Origin: CAVQGZ01 sp942491665 | Lineage (GTDB): Bacteria; Actinomycetota; Actinomycetes; Jiangellales; Jiangellaceae | NCBI GenBank assembly: GCA_942491665.1 | Contig: CALOBR010000003.1 | Coordinates: 62,001-126,000 of the forward strand | DNA length: 64,000 nt | Direction: 5' to 3' | In this document: positions 53,481-62,080 of the stretch, in pieces | Layout: the number at the start of each line of letters is the position of its first letter | Position numbering within the stretch: position 1 is the first letter of the stretch | Made by a program: the position numbers and the translations under genes | Notes under the pieces: model-generated | Told to the model about the DNA's origin: nothing | Database searches by the model: none | Seen by the model: only the letters and a program-made list of their open reading frames with translations

Positions 53481-54893
53481 TCAGGATGCCTCGACCGGCT
53501 GTGGCAAGGACGCGGTCGAGGGGGCCAGCCCGCAGGTTCGCTCGACGAACTCCGGTGGCCACGGGGCAGTCGTGGTGCCGTCCTTGGTCATGCGGAAGTC
53601 GCATCTGTCGCAGCCCCAGGCCAGGGTCTTGGTGCGTCGGAGCTGGATCCCGAGGGTCTCGGCCATGATGTAGTCCCACTCGCACAGGTAGGGGGCCAGT
53701 TCGTCGGCGCCCTGAGCGTGCAGGTACTTCACGATGCCGCACTCGGTCACGTCCTTGCCGTAGTCGAAGGGCTGCCCGTCGCCGGGCACCATCTCGAAGA
53801 CCCAGTCGGCGGGGTAGCGGCGGTGTTGCGAGTCGCGGGCAGCCTTCTCCAGACGCCGGCGGCGAAGCCCGCTGAACACGTACGAGCGCAGGACGGGTCG
53901 GACCATCGTGGGCATCCGCTGGTAGAACGCTCGGCCGCACTCGTGGAGCAGCTGGCCGGCTTCCTCGACGTCGCCTCCGTGGCGCAGCACGACCCGGTAG
54001 ACCGCCAAGGCCATCGGGCCGTAGGCCAGGAACCTGCTGTCGGAGGTGCCGTCCTTGCCAATCTGCGGAACGCCGGGCAAGAGCCGGAGGTACTCCCGGT
54101 GCATCTCTTGCCGCATCGCGAGACCTTGCGGTTCGCCGTACTGGTCCACCAGGAGCCCGAGCGGCATGAACCGGTCAAACCGGCGCAGCAGCCGCCGAGC
54201 GTGCCTGCCGGAGACGGTCTGAGCATCTGAGTTGTCGGCCATCACCGGTGTGTCGGTGGCGGTGGCATAGGTATTCGCAGCTGCTGGCGAGCCGTGCTCG
54301 GGGAGGAGCAGTCGCGGGTGCAGTGCCTGGATCGCCTCGGCGGAGTGTGTCGCTTGGTCAGGGTCTTCCGCCAGCCGGGGATCCGGTGGGATGACGGTGC
54401 CGTGCTTGTCGCTGAGCAGAGCGTCGCCGGAGAACACGACTCCGTCCTCACGGACCAGGGCGATGCTGCCCGGGGTGTGGCCGGGGATGTGCATGACGCG
54501 TAGCCCGCCGACCATGTCGCCATCGTGCAGCAGCCGGTCCGGCGTCAGCGGCTTCATCAACAGCCGGTACAGGATGCGCACGAGCAGCGGCATGCGCTCC
54601 CCGGGCTTCTGCTCGCGCGTCAGGACGGGGGCGTCCGCCTCGTGGATGCACACGCGGGCGCCGGTGCGTGCCTTGAGCGCAGCGGCACTGCCAACATGGT
54701 CCCCGTCGTAGTGGGTGAGCACGATGTCCTGGACCTCGCCGGGATCGTGCCCGATCGCCTCGATGAACCTGCAGATCCGTCGGGCATTGCCCGGCAGCCC
54801 GCTGTCCACCTGCAGCAGACCGTCGTCGGTGACCACGACGTAGGCGTTCCCTTCCACGTGGTTCACCCGAAACACACCATCGGTGACCCGCAT
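53481..54893 (-). CDS. MBL-fold hydrolase fused to L-2-amino-thiazoline-4-carboxylic acid hydrolase-like domain
   Basis: The 470-residue protein starts MRVTDGVFRVNHVEGNAYVVV. Residues about 1-220 are a metallo-beta-lactamase fold: VLTHYDGDHVGSAAAL (H-x-D-x-D-H), VMHIPGHTPGSIALV, VVFSGDALLSDK and LLLPEHGSP. From about 250 to the end it resembles ATC hydrolases: DVTECGIVKYLHAQGADELAPYLCEWDYIMAETLGIQL, then RTKTLAWGCDRCDFRM. The ATG 54891-54893 follows GGGAGG. ATC hydrolases open the thiazoline ring in L-cysteine-forming pathways; the MBL half may act on the ring or on a thioester. I know of no standard name for this fusion. Confidence 0.8.
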   Translation of the reverse strand: MRVTDGVFRVNHVEGNAYVVVTDDGLLQVDSGLPGNARRICRFIEAIGHDPGEVQDIVLTHYDGDHVGSAAALKARTGARVCIHEADAPVLTREQKPGERMPLLVRILYRLLMKPLTPDRLLHDGDMVGGLRVMHIPGHTPGSIALVREDGVVFSGDALLSDKHGTVIPPDPRLAEDPDQATHSAEAIQALHPRLLLPEHGSPAAANTYATATDTPVMADNSDAQTVSGRHARRLLRRFDRFMPLGLLVDQYGEPQGLAMRQEMHREYLRLLPGVPQIGKDGTSDSRFLAYGPMALAVYRVVLRHGGDVEEAGQLLHECGRAFYQRMPTMVRPVLRSYVFSGLRRRRLEKAARDSQHRRYPADWVFEMVPGDGQPFDYGKDVTECGIVKYLHAQGADELAPYLCEWDYIMAETLGIQLRRTKTLAWGCDRCDFRMTKDGTTTAPWPPEFVERTCGLAPSTASLPQPVEAS

Positions 54894-55019
54894 GACCCAT
54901 CGCCTCCCCACACGCCGAGACTCCACACCCACCGTCGACCCACTGCCGCGCTGAAAGCAGGCGCCAACGACCCAACGATCCCAACGCAGCCGCAACCAGT
55001 GCGTTTCTGGTCGCGCCGC

Positions 55020-55254
55020 GTGCGTCCACAGGCGGCTACTAGACGATTCCCATACGACCGACGTCCGGCCAGACTCGGTCGAGGTGCCCGGCGGGACGCT
55101 CTCCATGCGGCTGCCCACCAGGAGTTCGGGTGTGGCTCTCCTTCGGTCTGCTGCCCGTCGGGCACCGTTGACGAGGTGTGGCTCCAGAGGGGACTGCCCT
55201 GCTCGTAGTAGCACTGCCCACCTCGCCGTCCTTTGTTGGTTCGAGTGAAGGTGG
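55020..55254 (+). ncRNA. candidate bridge RNA region of the IS110 element
   Basis: IS110-family elements transcribe a bridge RNA from the non-coding end next to the transposase. The 235-bp left end here has no ORF and contains several GC-rich inverted segments. Presence of the RNA is inferred from family knowledge; I did not fold it. Confidence 0.5.
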
Positions 55255-56493
55255 GTGCAGCAGATGCAGCCAGTGATCATCGGGGTGGATCCCCACAAGT
55301 TGTCGGCGACGATCGAGGTGGTCGATGCCCAGGAGACGATGCTCGGGTCGGGCCGGTTCGCCACCGATCAGGCCGGGTACGCGGCGATGCGCCGCTACGC
55401 CAAGATCTGGCCGGAGCGGGTGTGGGCGGTCGAGGGCGCGAATGGGGTCGGGCGCCCGCTGGCTCAGCGGCTGTTGGAGGCCGGGGAGAACGTCGTGGAT
55501 GTGCCGGCGAAGCTGGCCGCTCGGGTGCGCCTGTTCGACACCGGCCACAACCGCAAGACCGACGCCCACGACGCGCACTCGATCGCGGTCGTGGCGGTGC
55601 GCACCGAGGGGCTGCGGGTACTGAAGGTCGACGCCGAGCTGGAGGCGCTGCGGATGCTCGCCGACCGGCGTGAAGCGCTCACTCGCCGGCGCATCCAGAC
55701 CGTGGGCCGGTTGCAGGCGCTGCTGGCCGAGCTGCTGCCGGGGCAGGCGAAGAAGGACATCACCACTGGTCAGGCCAAGGCCATGCTCGCCAGGGTGCAT
55801 CCGCGTGACATCGCCGGGAAGACCCGCCGCCGTATCGCCGCGGAGGAACTGGCCGAGCTGGTCGCGGTCGAGGCCAAGATCAGGAAGGCCGACGCTGAAC
55901 TGAAGGCGATGGTGCTGGCCCGCGGCTCACGGCTGATGGACCTTCGTGGTGTCGGACCCGTCGTGGCCGCCCGGGTACTGGCCGACGTCGGGGACGTGGC
56001 CCGCTTCGCCGACCGCAACCGCTTCGCCTCCTGGACCGGGACCGCGCCCCTCGACGCGTCCTCCGGGGAGCAGAACCGCCACCGGCTCTCGCGGGCGGGG
56101 AACCGGCGGATGAACCACATGATCCACATCGCCGCGATCAGCCAACTGCGCCTGGACACCGACGGACGGGCCTACTACCGACGCAAGCGCGCCGAAGGCA
56201 AGAAGGCCCTCGAAGCAATCAGGTGTCTCAAGCGCAGGATCTCCGATGCGATCTACCGCCAGCTCGTCGCCGACGCCCACGCCGCCGCAGCGGCCGAAGG
56301 CCCGGTCGGTGGTGAGGTGAGTGCGGGCCCGGGAGGGCACTGCGGGGCGTCTCAAGAATCCAGCGCGGTCGACCTGCCCCCGCCCATCGACACTTCGGAT
56401 CAGCCACTTCCCGGACCCGCGAAGACGACGCTACAACCCGTCCCGCGGCCGCGGAACATCTCACGACGAAGGACCCCTCAACTCACCCCTTGA
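55255..56493 (+). CDS. IS110-family transposase (DEDD recombinase), copy 1
   Basis: The 412-residue protein has the N-terminal DEDD domain, IIGVDPHKLSATIEVVD with the first Asp, VWAVEGANGVG with the Glu, and RKTDAHDAHSIAVVA with two Asp. A coiled coil follows, then the C-terminal Tnp_20 domain: LMDLRGVGPVVAARVLADVGDVARF, RFASWTGTAPLDASSG, RLSRAGNRRMNHMI. GTG 55255 or ATG 55264 can start it. It is identical to the second copy's product. Confidence 0.94.
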   Translation: MQQMQPVIIGVDPHKLSATIEVVDAQETMLGSGRFATDQAGYAAMRRYAKIWPERVWAVEGANGVGRPLAQRLLEAGENVVDVPAKLAARVRLFDTGHNRKTDAHDAHSIAVVAVRTEGLRVLKVDAELEALRMLADRREALTRRRIQTVGRLQALLAELLPGQAKKDITTGQAKAMLARVHPRDIAGKTRRRIAAEELAELVAVEAKIRKADAELKAMVLARGSRLMDLRGVGPVVAARVLADVGDVARFADRNRFASWTGTAPLDASSGEQNRHRLSRAGNRRMNHMIHIAAISQLRLDTDGRAYYRRKRAEGKKALEAIRCLKRRISDAIYRQLVADAHAAAAAEGPVGGEVSAGPGGHCGASQESSAVDLPPPIDTSDQPLPGPAKTTLQPVPRPRNISRRRTPQLTP

Positions 56494-56558
56494 CATCAGA
56501 GGGGTGCCTGCTAGAAGTGACGCTGGTCTTCAGCCACTCAGGAGGAGTCCTGCGAACA

Positions 56559-56647
56559 CCCTCAACTCGGCATGTCGGGGCGTTGCCGCGCAACCCGAAT
56601 GACTATGCCGAACGGTGCGTCATACCAGCCGCCTGTGGACGCACCTC
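56559..56647 (+). repeat. dispersed repeat B
   Basis: The segment contains CCTCAACTCGGCATG, the hairpin GTTGC-CGC-GCAAC and the end GCCGCCTGTGGACGCACC. That end is identical to the reverse complement of the IS110 left tip. It aligns with repeats A and C over 60-90 bp. Confidence 0.65.
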
Positions 56648-56772
56648 GATGACAGCGAGCCGTGCCTCAGCAGCTCCGCTACGCCCAGAAGGCCGCACGC
56701 CATCGCGCAGACCGGTCGAGGTTGGGTTGATCTACCGGCTCCCGGGCCGGAACGGTCGGTGGCGGGTCCGCC

Positions 56773-57618
56773 TCAGCCGTGACTGCGAGGGCCGAGTGAG
56801 GCGGTGAAGCTCAGTATCTCCTGAACGGTAGCGGTCAACCCGGTGGCCTCCAGGTACAGCCAGTGGCTCACTCCCGGTACCAGGGCTGTCGAGGCCGTAG
56901 GAGTCGCGGCCAGCACTCGGCGGGCATGCTCCGGTGTGAACACCGCACCGAGCCCGGGGTCAGCCCGGATGACAAGCGTCGAACACTGCAGCGGCTGGTC
57001 GGGATCGAACCCCGCCCACAGCTCACCGGTGATCGAGGCATCCATGGCTGCCGGGTCGAAAGCCAGCAGCGCGGTCGACCACGCGGCAAGAGAAGACGCC
57101 GTCAACATGTCATGCAGACGCTGCCCGTGATGCGGAGACGGTCGCCGACCGAGCTCGGCGGCCAGCCGGGAGCCGGAGATGCCGCTGGCTTGCCACTGGC
57201 GAATCCGCGCCACCATGTCCGAGTGAGCGCGTGCAGACGCACTTGCCGCACGGACGCCAGGGTCTCCTTCGAACAGAGGCGGGTCCCCGAGCACCAGCCC
57301 AGCGACGAGCTCCGGCCGGGACTGCGCCAACGACACCGCCACCACACCCCCCAGGGAGTGCCCGAACACGACGACTGGACCGGTCGAGACCTGCTCAATG
57401 ACTCGGGCCACGTCAGCGGCGTAGTCGTTGTGTCGATAGCGGTCCGCATGACCTGAGCGCCCATGGCCCCGTAGATCAACCGCCACCACTCGCACCCCGC
57501 CAGCAGCAACTCCGACCACCAGGTCAGATACCACCTCGGCGCTCTCGGATAGGCCATGAAGCAGCACCATCGTGCACTCCGCACGCGCCGAACCGATCAC
57601 ACTGAAGCCCAGATCCAC
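56773..57618 (-). CDS. alpha/beta hydrolase
   Basis: The 281-residue protein has the alpha/beta-hydrolase layout: VLLHGLSES (oxyanion hole), AVDLRGHGRSGH, the nucleophile elbow VVVFGHSLGGVVAV, and the C-terminal histidine in PGVSHWLYLEA. The substrate is not predictable. GTG 57616-57618 is the likely start. It is one of two intact gene units between the inverted IS110 copies. Confidence 0.83.
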   Translation of the reverse strand: MDLGFSVIGSARAECTMVLLHGLSESAEVVSDLVVGVAAGGVRVVAVDLRGHGRSGHADRYRHNDYAADVARVIEQVSTGPVVVFGHSLGGVVAVSLAQSRPELVAGLVLGDPPLFEGDPGVRAASASARAHSDMVARIRQWQASGISGSRLAAELGRRPSPHHGQRLHDMLTASSLAAWSTALLAFDPAAMDASITGELWAGFDPDQPLQCSTLVIRADPGLGAVFTPEHARRVLAATPTASTALVPGVSHWLYLEATGLTATVQEILSFTASLGPRSHG

Positions 57619-57659
57619 GCCGGCATGATCTGCCAGGCCACAGTGCAGTTCAAGAACCC

Positions 57660-57830
57660 CGGATGGAATCCCACGGCATCCCCGGCCAGATCCAGATCAC
57701 CGAGACCACCCGGGCCCTGCTGGACGACGAGTTCGCCTGCACCGAGCGCGGGGTCATCGACGTGAAGGGCGATGGGCCGACCCGCACGTGGCTCCTGGAC
57801 TCCGAGACGGTCCCGGCTTTCGCCCCTTGA
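57660..57830 (+). pseudogene. class III adenylate/guanylate cyclase, C-terminal fragment
   Basis: The frame encodes RMESHGIPGQIQITETTRAL, then ERGVIDVKGDGPTRTWLL, ending in TGA at 57828-57830. This is the last 55 residues of a class III cyclase catalytic domain (RMES-HGIPG-I-V-E and V-KG-G-TW). The metal- and substrate-binding parts are missing. It is a leftover of a larger gene. Confidence 0.7.
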
Positions 57831-57875
57831 ACACCAACCGTCGAACCGTGCCCGACATGAATCGCCCGACTCTCG

Positions 57876-57924
57876 GCAGGACCGAAACGCACTGTTAGCG
57901 GCATGACCGGTAAACGGTATGCCG
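57876..57924 (+). repeat. dispersed repeat D with adjacent hairpin
   Basis: CGCCCGACTCTCGGCA (57876-57891) recurs exactly at 58587-58602 in repeat C. At 57899-57924 CGGCATGACCG pairs with CGGTATGCCG (one bulge), a possible terminator for the converging toxin operon. Confidence 0.5.
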
Positions 57925-57970
57925 TACTCATCGCGGCTGTTGAGGTAGCTCGAAGTCATGTTGTGGGTGA

Positions 57971-58213
57971 CTACGGCAGGAGGTCTAGGTACTTCCTGCG
58001 AGCTGGCATGGCGTGGATGACCAGTTCGTCGCCGCTGGCGAAGACCAGCACGACCGTCTCGAGCAGTCGTCCCCGGGTGTCGAAGCCCAGACGCAACTCC
58101 CGGTCGGGCGGGCCATCGGTGTCCAGCGGCTCGATCCATAGCGACCATTCCGCCGCCTGCGCCGCGTCGTCGGAGGAGACGCCGTGCTTGAGCGCGCTGG
58201 GGTGGACCTTCAC
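57971..58213 (-). CDS. BrnT-like toxin candidate
   Basis: The 80-residue protein has the strand pattern of BrnT/RelE-fold toxins found next to RHH antitoxins: RELRLGFDTRGRLLETVVLVF and ELVIHAMPARRKYLDLL. Its GTG overlaps the stop of the upstream RHH gene (GTGA). Related toxins act as ribonucleases; the target is unknown. Confidence 0.75.
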   Translation of the reverse strand: MKVHPSALKHGVSSDDAAQAAEWSLWIEPLDTDGPPDRELRLGFDTRGRLLETVVLVFASGDELVIHAMPARRKYLDLLP

Positions 58214-58449
58214 GCAGCGAATCGGGCCAGGGCAGCCCGGATCGCGTCGGACCTGCTCATCTCGTTCTTGGCTGCGGCCGCGTCAAGGGCATCAAGCTCC
58301 TCTGCGGTCAGCCGCACAGCCACCACCTGCATCGGTTCGGCGCCACGGCCCGGGCGTCCGCGACCCCGACGCTTCAGTTCGTCGACGTCGTAGCCTGCTT
58401 CGGCCTCGTCGGCCCACTCCTGGATCTGCTCGTCGCTCACCACGCCCAT
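58210..58449 (-). CDS. ribbon-helix-helix antitoxin
   Basis: The 79-residue protein starts MGVVSDEQIQEWADEAEAGYDVDELKRRGRGRPGRG and ends with VVAVRLTAEELDALDAAAAKNEMSRSDAIRAALARFAA, a CopG/RHH DNA-binding fold. ATG 58447-58449 is annotated. The GTG at residue 3 lies 6 nt after TACGAT, so a leaderless start there is possible. It is the first gene of the toxin-antitoxin pair. Confidence 0.8.
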   Translation of the reverse strand: MGVVSDEQIQEWADEAEAGYDVDELKRRGRGRPGRGAEPMQVVAVRLTAEELDALDAAAAKNEMSRSDAIRAALARFAA

Positions 58450-58584
58450 ATCGTATAACGAAAAGATCCGACTGTAGAGGGACCAGCAACCTTCTGCGGC
58501 TGCGACCGCTGCGTCCCCCTTGGCCCAAGGCGCCGGAAGCCGCCACAACGTCAGACCCTCCGCGACGGGACCGAGGCCTTCAGC

Positions 58585-58656
58585 AACGCCCGACTCTCGG
58601 CATGTGCGGGCGTTCGCTCGCAAGTCGATCGACGCATGCGATGGTGCGTCACAGCG
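58585..58656 (+). repeat. dispersed repeat C, interrupted by IS110 copy 2
   Basis: It aligns with repeat B over more than 60 bp: CTCGGCATGT, GGGCGTT, CGCAA, GGTGCGTCA. The right end of IS110 copy 2 begins at 58656 inside it. Confidence 0.55.
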
Positions 58657-60144
58657 GCACCCCTCTGATGTCAAGGGGTGAGTTGAGGGGTCCTTCGTCG
58701 TGAGATGTTCCGCGGCCGCGGGACGGGTTGTAGCGTCGTCTTCGCGGGTCCGGGAAGTGGCTGATCCGAAGTGTCGATGGGCGGGGGCAGGTCGACCGCG
58801 CTGGATTCTTGAGACGCCCCGCAGTGCCCTCCCGGGCCCGCACTCACCTCACCACCGACCGGGCCTTCGGCCGCTGCGGCGGCGTGGGCGTCGGCGACGA
58901 GCTGGCGGTAGATCGCATCGGAGATCCTGCGCTTGAGACACCTGATTGCTTCGAGGGCCTTCTTGCCTTCGGCGCGCTTGCGTCGGTAGTAGGCCCGTCC
59001 GTCGGTGTCCAGGCGCAGTTGGCTGATCGCGGCGATGTGGATCATGTGGTTCATCCGCCGGTTCCCCGCCCGCGAGAGCCGGTGGCGGTTCTGCTCCCCG
59101 GAGGACGCGTCGAGGGGCGCGGTCCCGGTCCAGGAGGCGAAGCGGTTGCGGTCGGCGAAGCGGGCCACGTCCCCGACGTCGGCCAGTACCCGGGCGGCCA
59201 CGACGGGTCCGACACCACGAAGGTCCATCAGCCGTGAGCCGCGGGCCAGCACCATCGCCTTCAGTTCAGCGTCGGCCTTCCTGATCTTGGCCTCGACCGC
59301 GACCAGCTCGGCCAGTTCCTCCGCGGCGATACGGCGGCGGGTCTTCCCGGCGATGTCACGCGGATGCACCCTGGCGAGCATGGCCTTGGCCTGACCAGTG
59401 GTGATGTCCTTCTTCGCCTGCCCCGGCAGCAGCTCGGCCAGCAGCGCCTGCAACCGGCCCACGGTCTGGATGCGCCGGCGAGTGAGCGCTTCACGCCGGT
59501 CGGCGAGCATCCGCAGCGCCTCCAGCTCGGCGTCGACCTTCAGTACCCGCAGCCCCTCGGTGCGCACCGCCACGACCGCGATCGAGTGCGCGTCGTGGGC
59601 GTCGGTCTTGCGGTTGTGGCCGGTGTCGAACAGGCGCACCCGAGCGGCCAGCTTCGCCGGCACATCCACGACGTTCTCCCCGGCCTCCAACAGCCGCTGA
59701 GCCAGCGGGCGCCCGACCCCATTCGCGCCCTCGACCGCCCACACCCGCTCCGGCCAGATCTTGGCGTAGCGGCGCATCGCCGCGTACCCGGCCTGATCGG
59801 TGGCGAACCGGCCCGACCCGAGCATCGTCTCCTGGGCATCGACCACCTCGATCGTCGCCGACAACTTGTGGGGATCCACCCCGATGATCACTGGCTGCAT
59901 CTGCTGCACCCACCTTCACTCGAACCAACAAAGGACGGCGAGGTGGGCAGTGCTACTACGAGCAGGGCAGTCCCCTCTGGAGCCACACCTCGTCAACGGT
60001 GCCCGACGGGCAGCAGACCGAAGGAGAGCCACACCCGAACTCCTGGTGGGCAGCCGCATGGAGAGCGTCCCGCCGGGCACCTCGACCGAGTCTGGCCGGA
60101 CGTCGGTCGTATGGGAATCGTCTAGTAGCCGCCTGTGGACGCAC
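58656..60144 (-). mobile_element. IS110-family insertion sequence, copy 2
   Basis: This 1489-bp copy is in inverted orientation relative to copy 1. The two encode identical transposases. Copy 2 lies within repeat C. GCAC at 58657-58660 and 60141-60144 is the complement of the terminal GTGC of copy 1. Confidence 0.92.
58671..59909 (-). CDS. IS110-family transposase (DEDD recombinase), copy 2
   Basis: Identical to the copy 1 transposase in every residue of the 412. The same start alternatives (GTG 59907-59909 or the ATG 9 nt further in) apply. The C-terminal tail (RPRNISRRRTPQLTP) runs into the right end of the element. Confidence 0.94.
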   Translation of the reverse strand: MQQMQPVIIGVDPHKLSATIEVVDAQETMLGSGRFATDQAGYAAMRRYAKIWPERVWAVEGANGVGRPLAQRLLEAGENVVDVPAKLAARVRLFDTGHNRKTDAHDAHSIAVVAVRTEGLRVLKVDAELEALRMLADRREALTRRRIQTVGRLQALLAELLPGQAKKDITTGQAKAMLARVHPRDIAGKTRRRIAAEELAELVAVEAKIRKADAELKAMVLARGSRLMDLRGVGPVVAARVLADVGDVARFADRNRFASWTGTAPLDASSGEQNRHRLSRAGNRRMNHMIHIAAISQLRLDTDGRAYYRRKRAEGKKALEAIRCLKRRISDAIYRQLVADAHAAAAAEGPVGGEVSAGPGGHCGASQESSAVDLPPPIDTSDQPLPGPAKTTLQPVPRPRNISRRRTPQLTP

Positions 60145-60331
60145 CGTCACGAGAGCGCTCTTGGCCGCGCCGGCTTCGATTCCGCCCTCATCGACGCGCG
60201 CCAGTGCATCAACGCCGGCGTGGTTGCACATGCTGGTGGAGGGCCAGACCTGCCTGCACGGGGCCGCGACCGGGTCACACTCGGCGGTGTGGCCGAGTCC
60301 GCGGGGACCGGGGGCCGGGCTCGGGCGAACG

Positions 60332-60337
60332 TAGGGT
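60332..60337 (+). promoter_or_regulatory. -10 hexamer of leaderless Helicase_C_3 gene promoter
   Basis: TAGGGT is followed by 6 nt and GTG 60344. The adjacent DNA comes from the flank of IS110 copy 2. Confidence 0.5.
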
Positions 60338-60343
60338 CGAGCA

Positions 60344-61693
60344 GTGAGCGCCATCTCCGACGAGTCGATGACCGTTGTGCGTGAGACTGCCGAGGAGGCG
60401 GTGGCCAACCTGCGGGTCGTGCTCGAGCAGTGCGCCCTGGGTCGGGTGCGGTGCAGCGCCAAGACGCGCCGTCCCTCGGCCTCGGCGGTGGCCAACTTGG
60501 CCGGTCTGCTGGTGCGGGGCGACTTCTACCCACACGAGGCGATCGCCGCCTACGCGTGGCCACTGATCGTGCAGGCGGGCGGACTGGCCGAGCTTGCGGG
60601 AACACGGCTGCAGCTGACCGCCCGGGGTCGCAAGGCGCTCTCAGCGCCGCCGCATGCCACCGTCCGCGACTTGTGGCGCAGGTGGGTCAGCAACGGCGTC
60701 ATCGACGAGTTCAGCCGGGTCGAGAACATCAAGGGTCAGCGCAGCACCAACGTACTGTCCTCGGTCTCCACCCGCCGCAGAACTGTTGCCGCGGCGGTGG
60801 GCTCGTTGCCCGCGGGCACCTGGGTGCAGGTCGATGATCTGTTCACGCAGATGCGCCGCAGCGGGTGGGACCCCACCGTTGAGCGCAACGCACGGAGCCT
60901 GTGGCGGCTCTACCTAGCCGACCCGCAGTACGGAAGCCTCGGGTACGCCGGCCACCACGGATGGGACATTCTGCAGGGCCGCTACACCCTGGCGGTCCTG
61001 TTCGAGTACGCGGCCACGCTGGGCCTGCTCGACGTGGCGTTCACCGACCCGTCCGGGGCACGCGGAGACTTCGAACACATCTGGGGCGCCGATGACTTGG
61101 CGTATCTGAGCCGCTACGACGGCCTGACCGCGGTGCGGGTCAACGACCTGGGCGCCTACGTGCTGGGACTCACCGACCGGCCCCCTCTCGCCCCGACACC
61201 CACTGCGGCGCTGAAGGTGCTGCCCAACCACGACGTGGTCGCGGTCGGCGACCTTCCGCCAGGGCAGGCGATGACGCTGTCGGCGTTCGCCGAGCAGACC
61301 AACGAGCGGACCTGGCGGCTGACGATGGCGACCCTGCTGGCCGGCATCAGCGGCGGACGCATCCTCGATGACCTGCACCAGCTGCTGGACAGCGCCAACA
61401 AGGGCTCGGTCCCCGAGACCGTCACCAGGCTGCTGGACGACGCAGCCGCACGCGGCTCGGCGCTGTCTGACCGGGGGGTGATGCGCCTGATCGAGTGCGC
61501 CGACCCGGCGACCGCCGCCCTGATCGCCCGCGACACCCGAACCGCGGCCTACTGCCGCCTGCTCGGTGACCAGCATCTAGCAGTGCCCGCCGAGCACGAC
61601 GCCGCGTTCCGCGACGCGCTCGTCCACCTCGGGTACGCCCTACCCCCGGCCACCCACGGGCCCGAATCATCGCGCAGCCCTACCAACAGGTGA
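60344..61693 (+). CDS. Helicase_C_3 (helicase-associated) domain protein
   Basis: The 449-residue protein has no Walker motifs. Residues from about 285 (ALKVLPNHDVVAVGDLPPGQ, then RLTMATLLAGISGGRILDDL and ALVHLGYALPP) resemble the Helicase_C_3/XPB-like accessory domain, which usually sits behind an SF2 helicase. The N-terminal half is helical and unfamiliar, with EAVANLRVVLEQCALGRVRC. No helicase is adjacent, so it may act with a distant partner or be a remnant of a larger system. The start is supported by the TAGGGT box. Confidence 0.6.
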   Translation: MSAISDESMTVVRETAEEAVANLRVVLEQCALGRVRCSAKTRRPSASAVANLAGLLVRGDFYPHEAIAAYAWPLIVQAGGLAELAGTRLQLTARGRKALSAPPHATVRDLWRRWVSNGVIDEFSRVENIKGQRSTNVLSSVSTRRRTVAAAVGSLPAGTWVQVDDLFTQMRRSGWDPTVERNARSLWRLYLADPQYGSLGYAGHHGWDILQGRYTLAVLFEYAATLGLLDVAFTDPSGARGDFEHIWGADDLAYLSRYDGLTAVRVNDLGAYVLGLTDRPPLAPTPTAALKVLPNHDVVAVGDLPPGQAMTLSAFAEQTNERTWRLTMATLLAGISGGRILDDLHQLLDSANKGSVPETVTRLLDDAAARGSALSDRGVMRLIECADPATAALIARDTRTAAYCRLLGDQHLAVPAEHDAAFRDALVHLGYALPPATHGPESSRSPTNR

Positions 61694-62080
61694 GTCACTC
61701 CGCCGCGTAGCGTGCGCCCGCGGCCGTGTCACTTCGGCCGCAAGTGGGGCATTGACTGTGCCGATGGCTCGGCGAGAGGCATCTGACGGAATGGCGCCCG
61801 ACGCGTTCTTGCGTTGGTGCCGACTCGTGCGGGTTAGTGCGCTGACCAGTGTCTACGTCTCGGAGACTTGTGCTGGTTGGTACGCCTGGTTCGGGCTTCT
61901 CCGGGCAGTGCCGTCGCGTTTCCTAGCGCGATGTTAGCGCCAACCCTCTCGCCGCATCGGGTGTCCCGGGTTGGTCCCGCCCCTCGGAGCCTGTGTCGGA
62001 TGAGGTCCGTAGCGACACCCGACGACACTCCTTGTGGGGCAGTCCATGAAACGAGATACCTCCCTTGGACAGGCACACCC
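61694..62080 (+). other. 387-bp stretch without a recognisable gene
   Basis: The segment lies between the Helicase_C_3 gene and the Rep-like gene. It contains a small CCGCG/CGCGG hairpin near its start and the repeated TAGCGC (near 61924-61938). I see no gene, tRNA or Rho-independent terminator; copy-number control elements could lie here. Confidence 0.4.

Larger units (their letters stand above)
55020..56508 (+). mobile_element. IS110-family insertion sequence, copy 1
   Basis: The 1489-bp element is defined by comparison with the inverted copy at 58656-60144. The shared sequence starts GTGCGTCCACAGG and ends AGGGGTGCC. GTGC occurs at both ends, as expected for recombination at a short core. 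There are no terminal inverted repeats. It has a long non-coding left end (235 bp) and almost no right end. Confidence 0.92.

Noticed and set aside
59956..60495. Minus-strand ORF across the right flank of IS110 copy 2
   Set aside because: It crosses the IS boundary into antisense of the Helicase_C_3 gene and matches no family.
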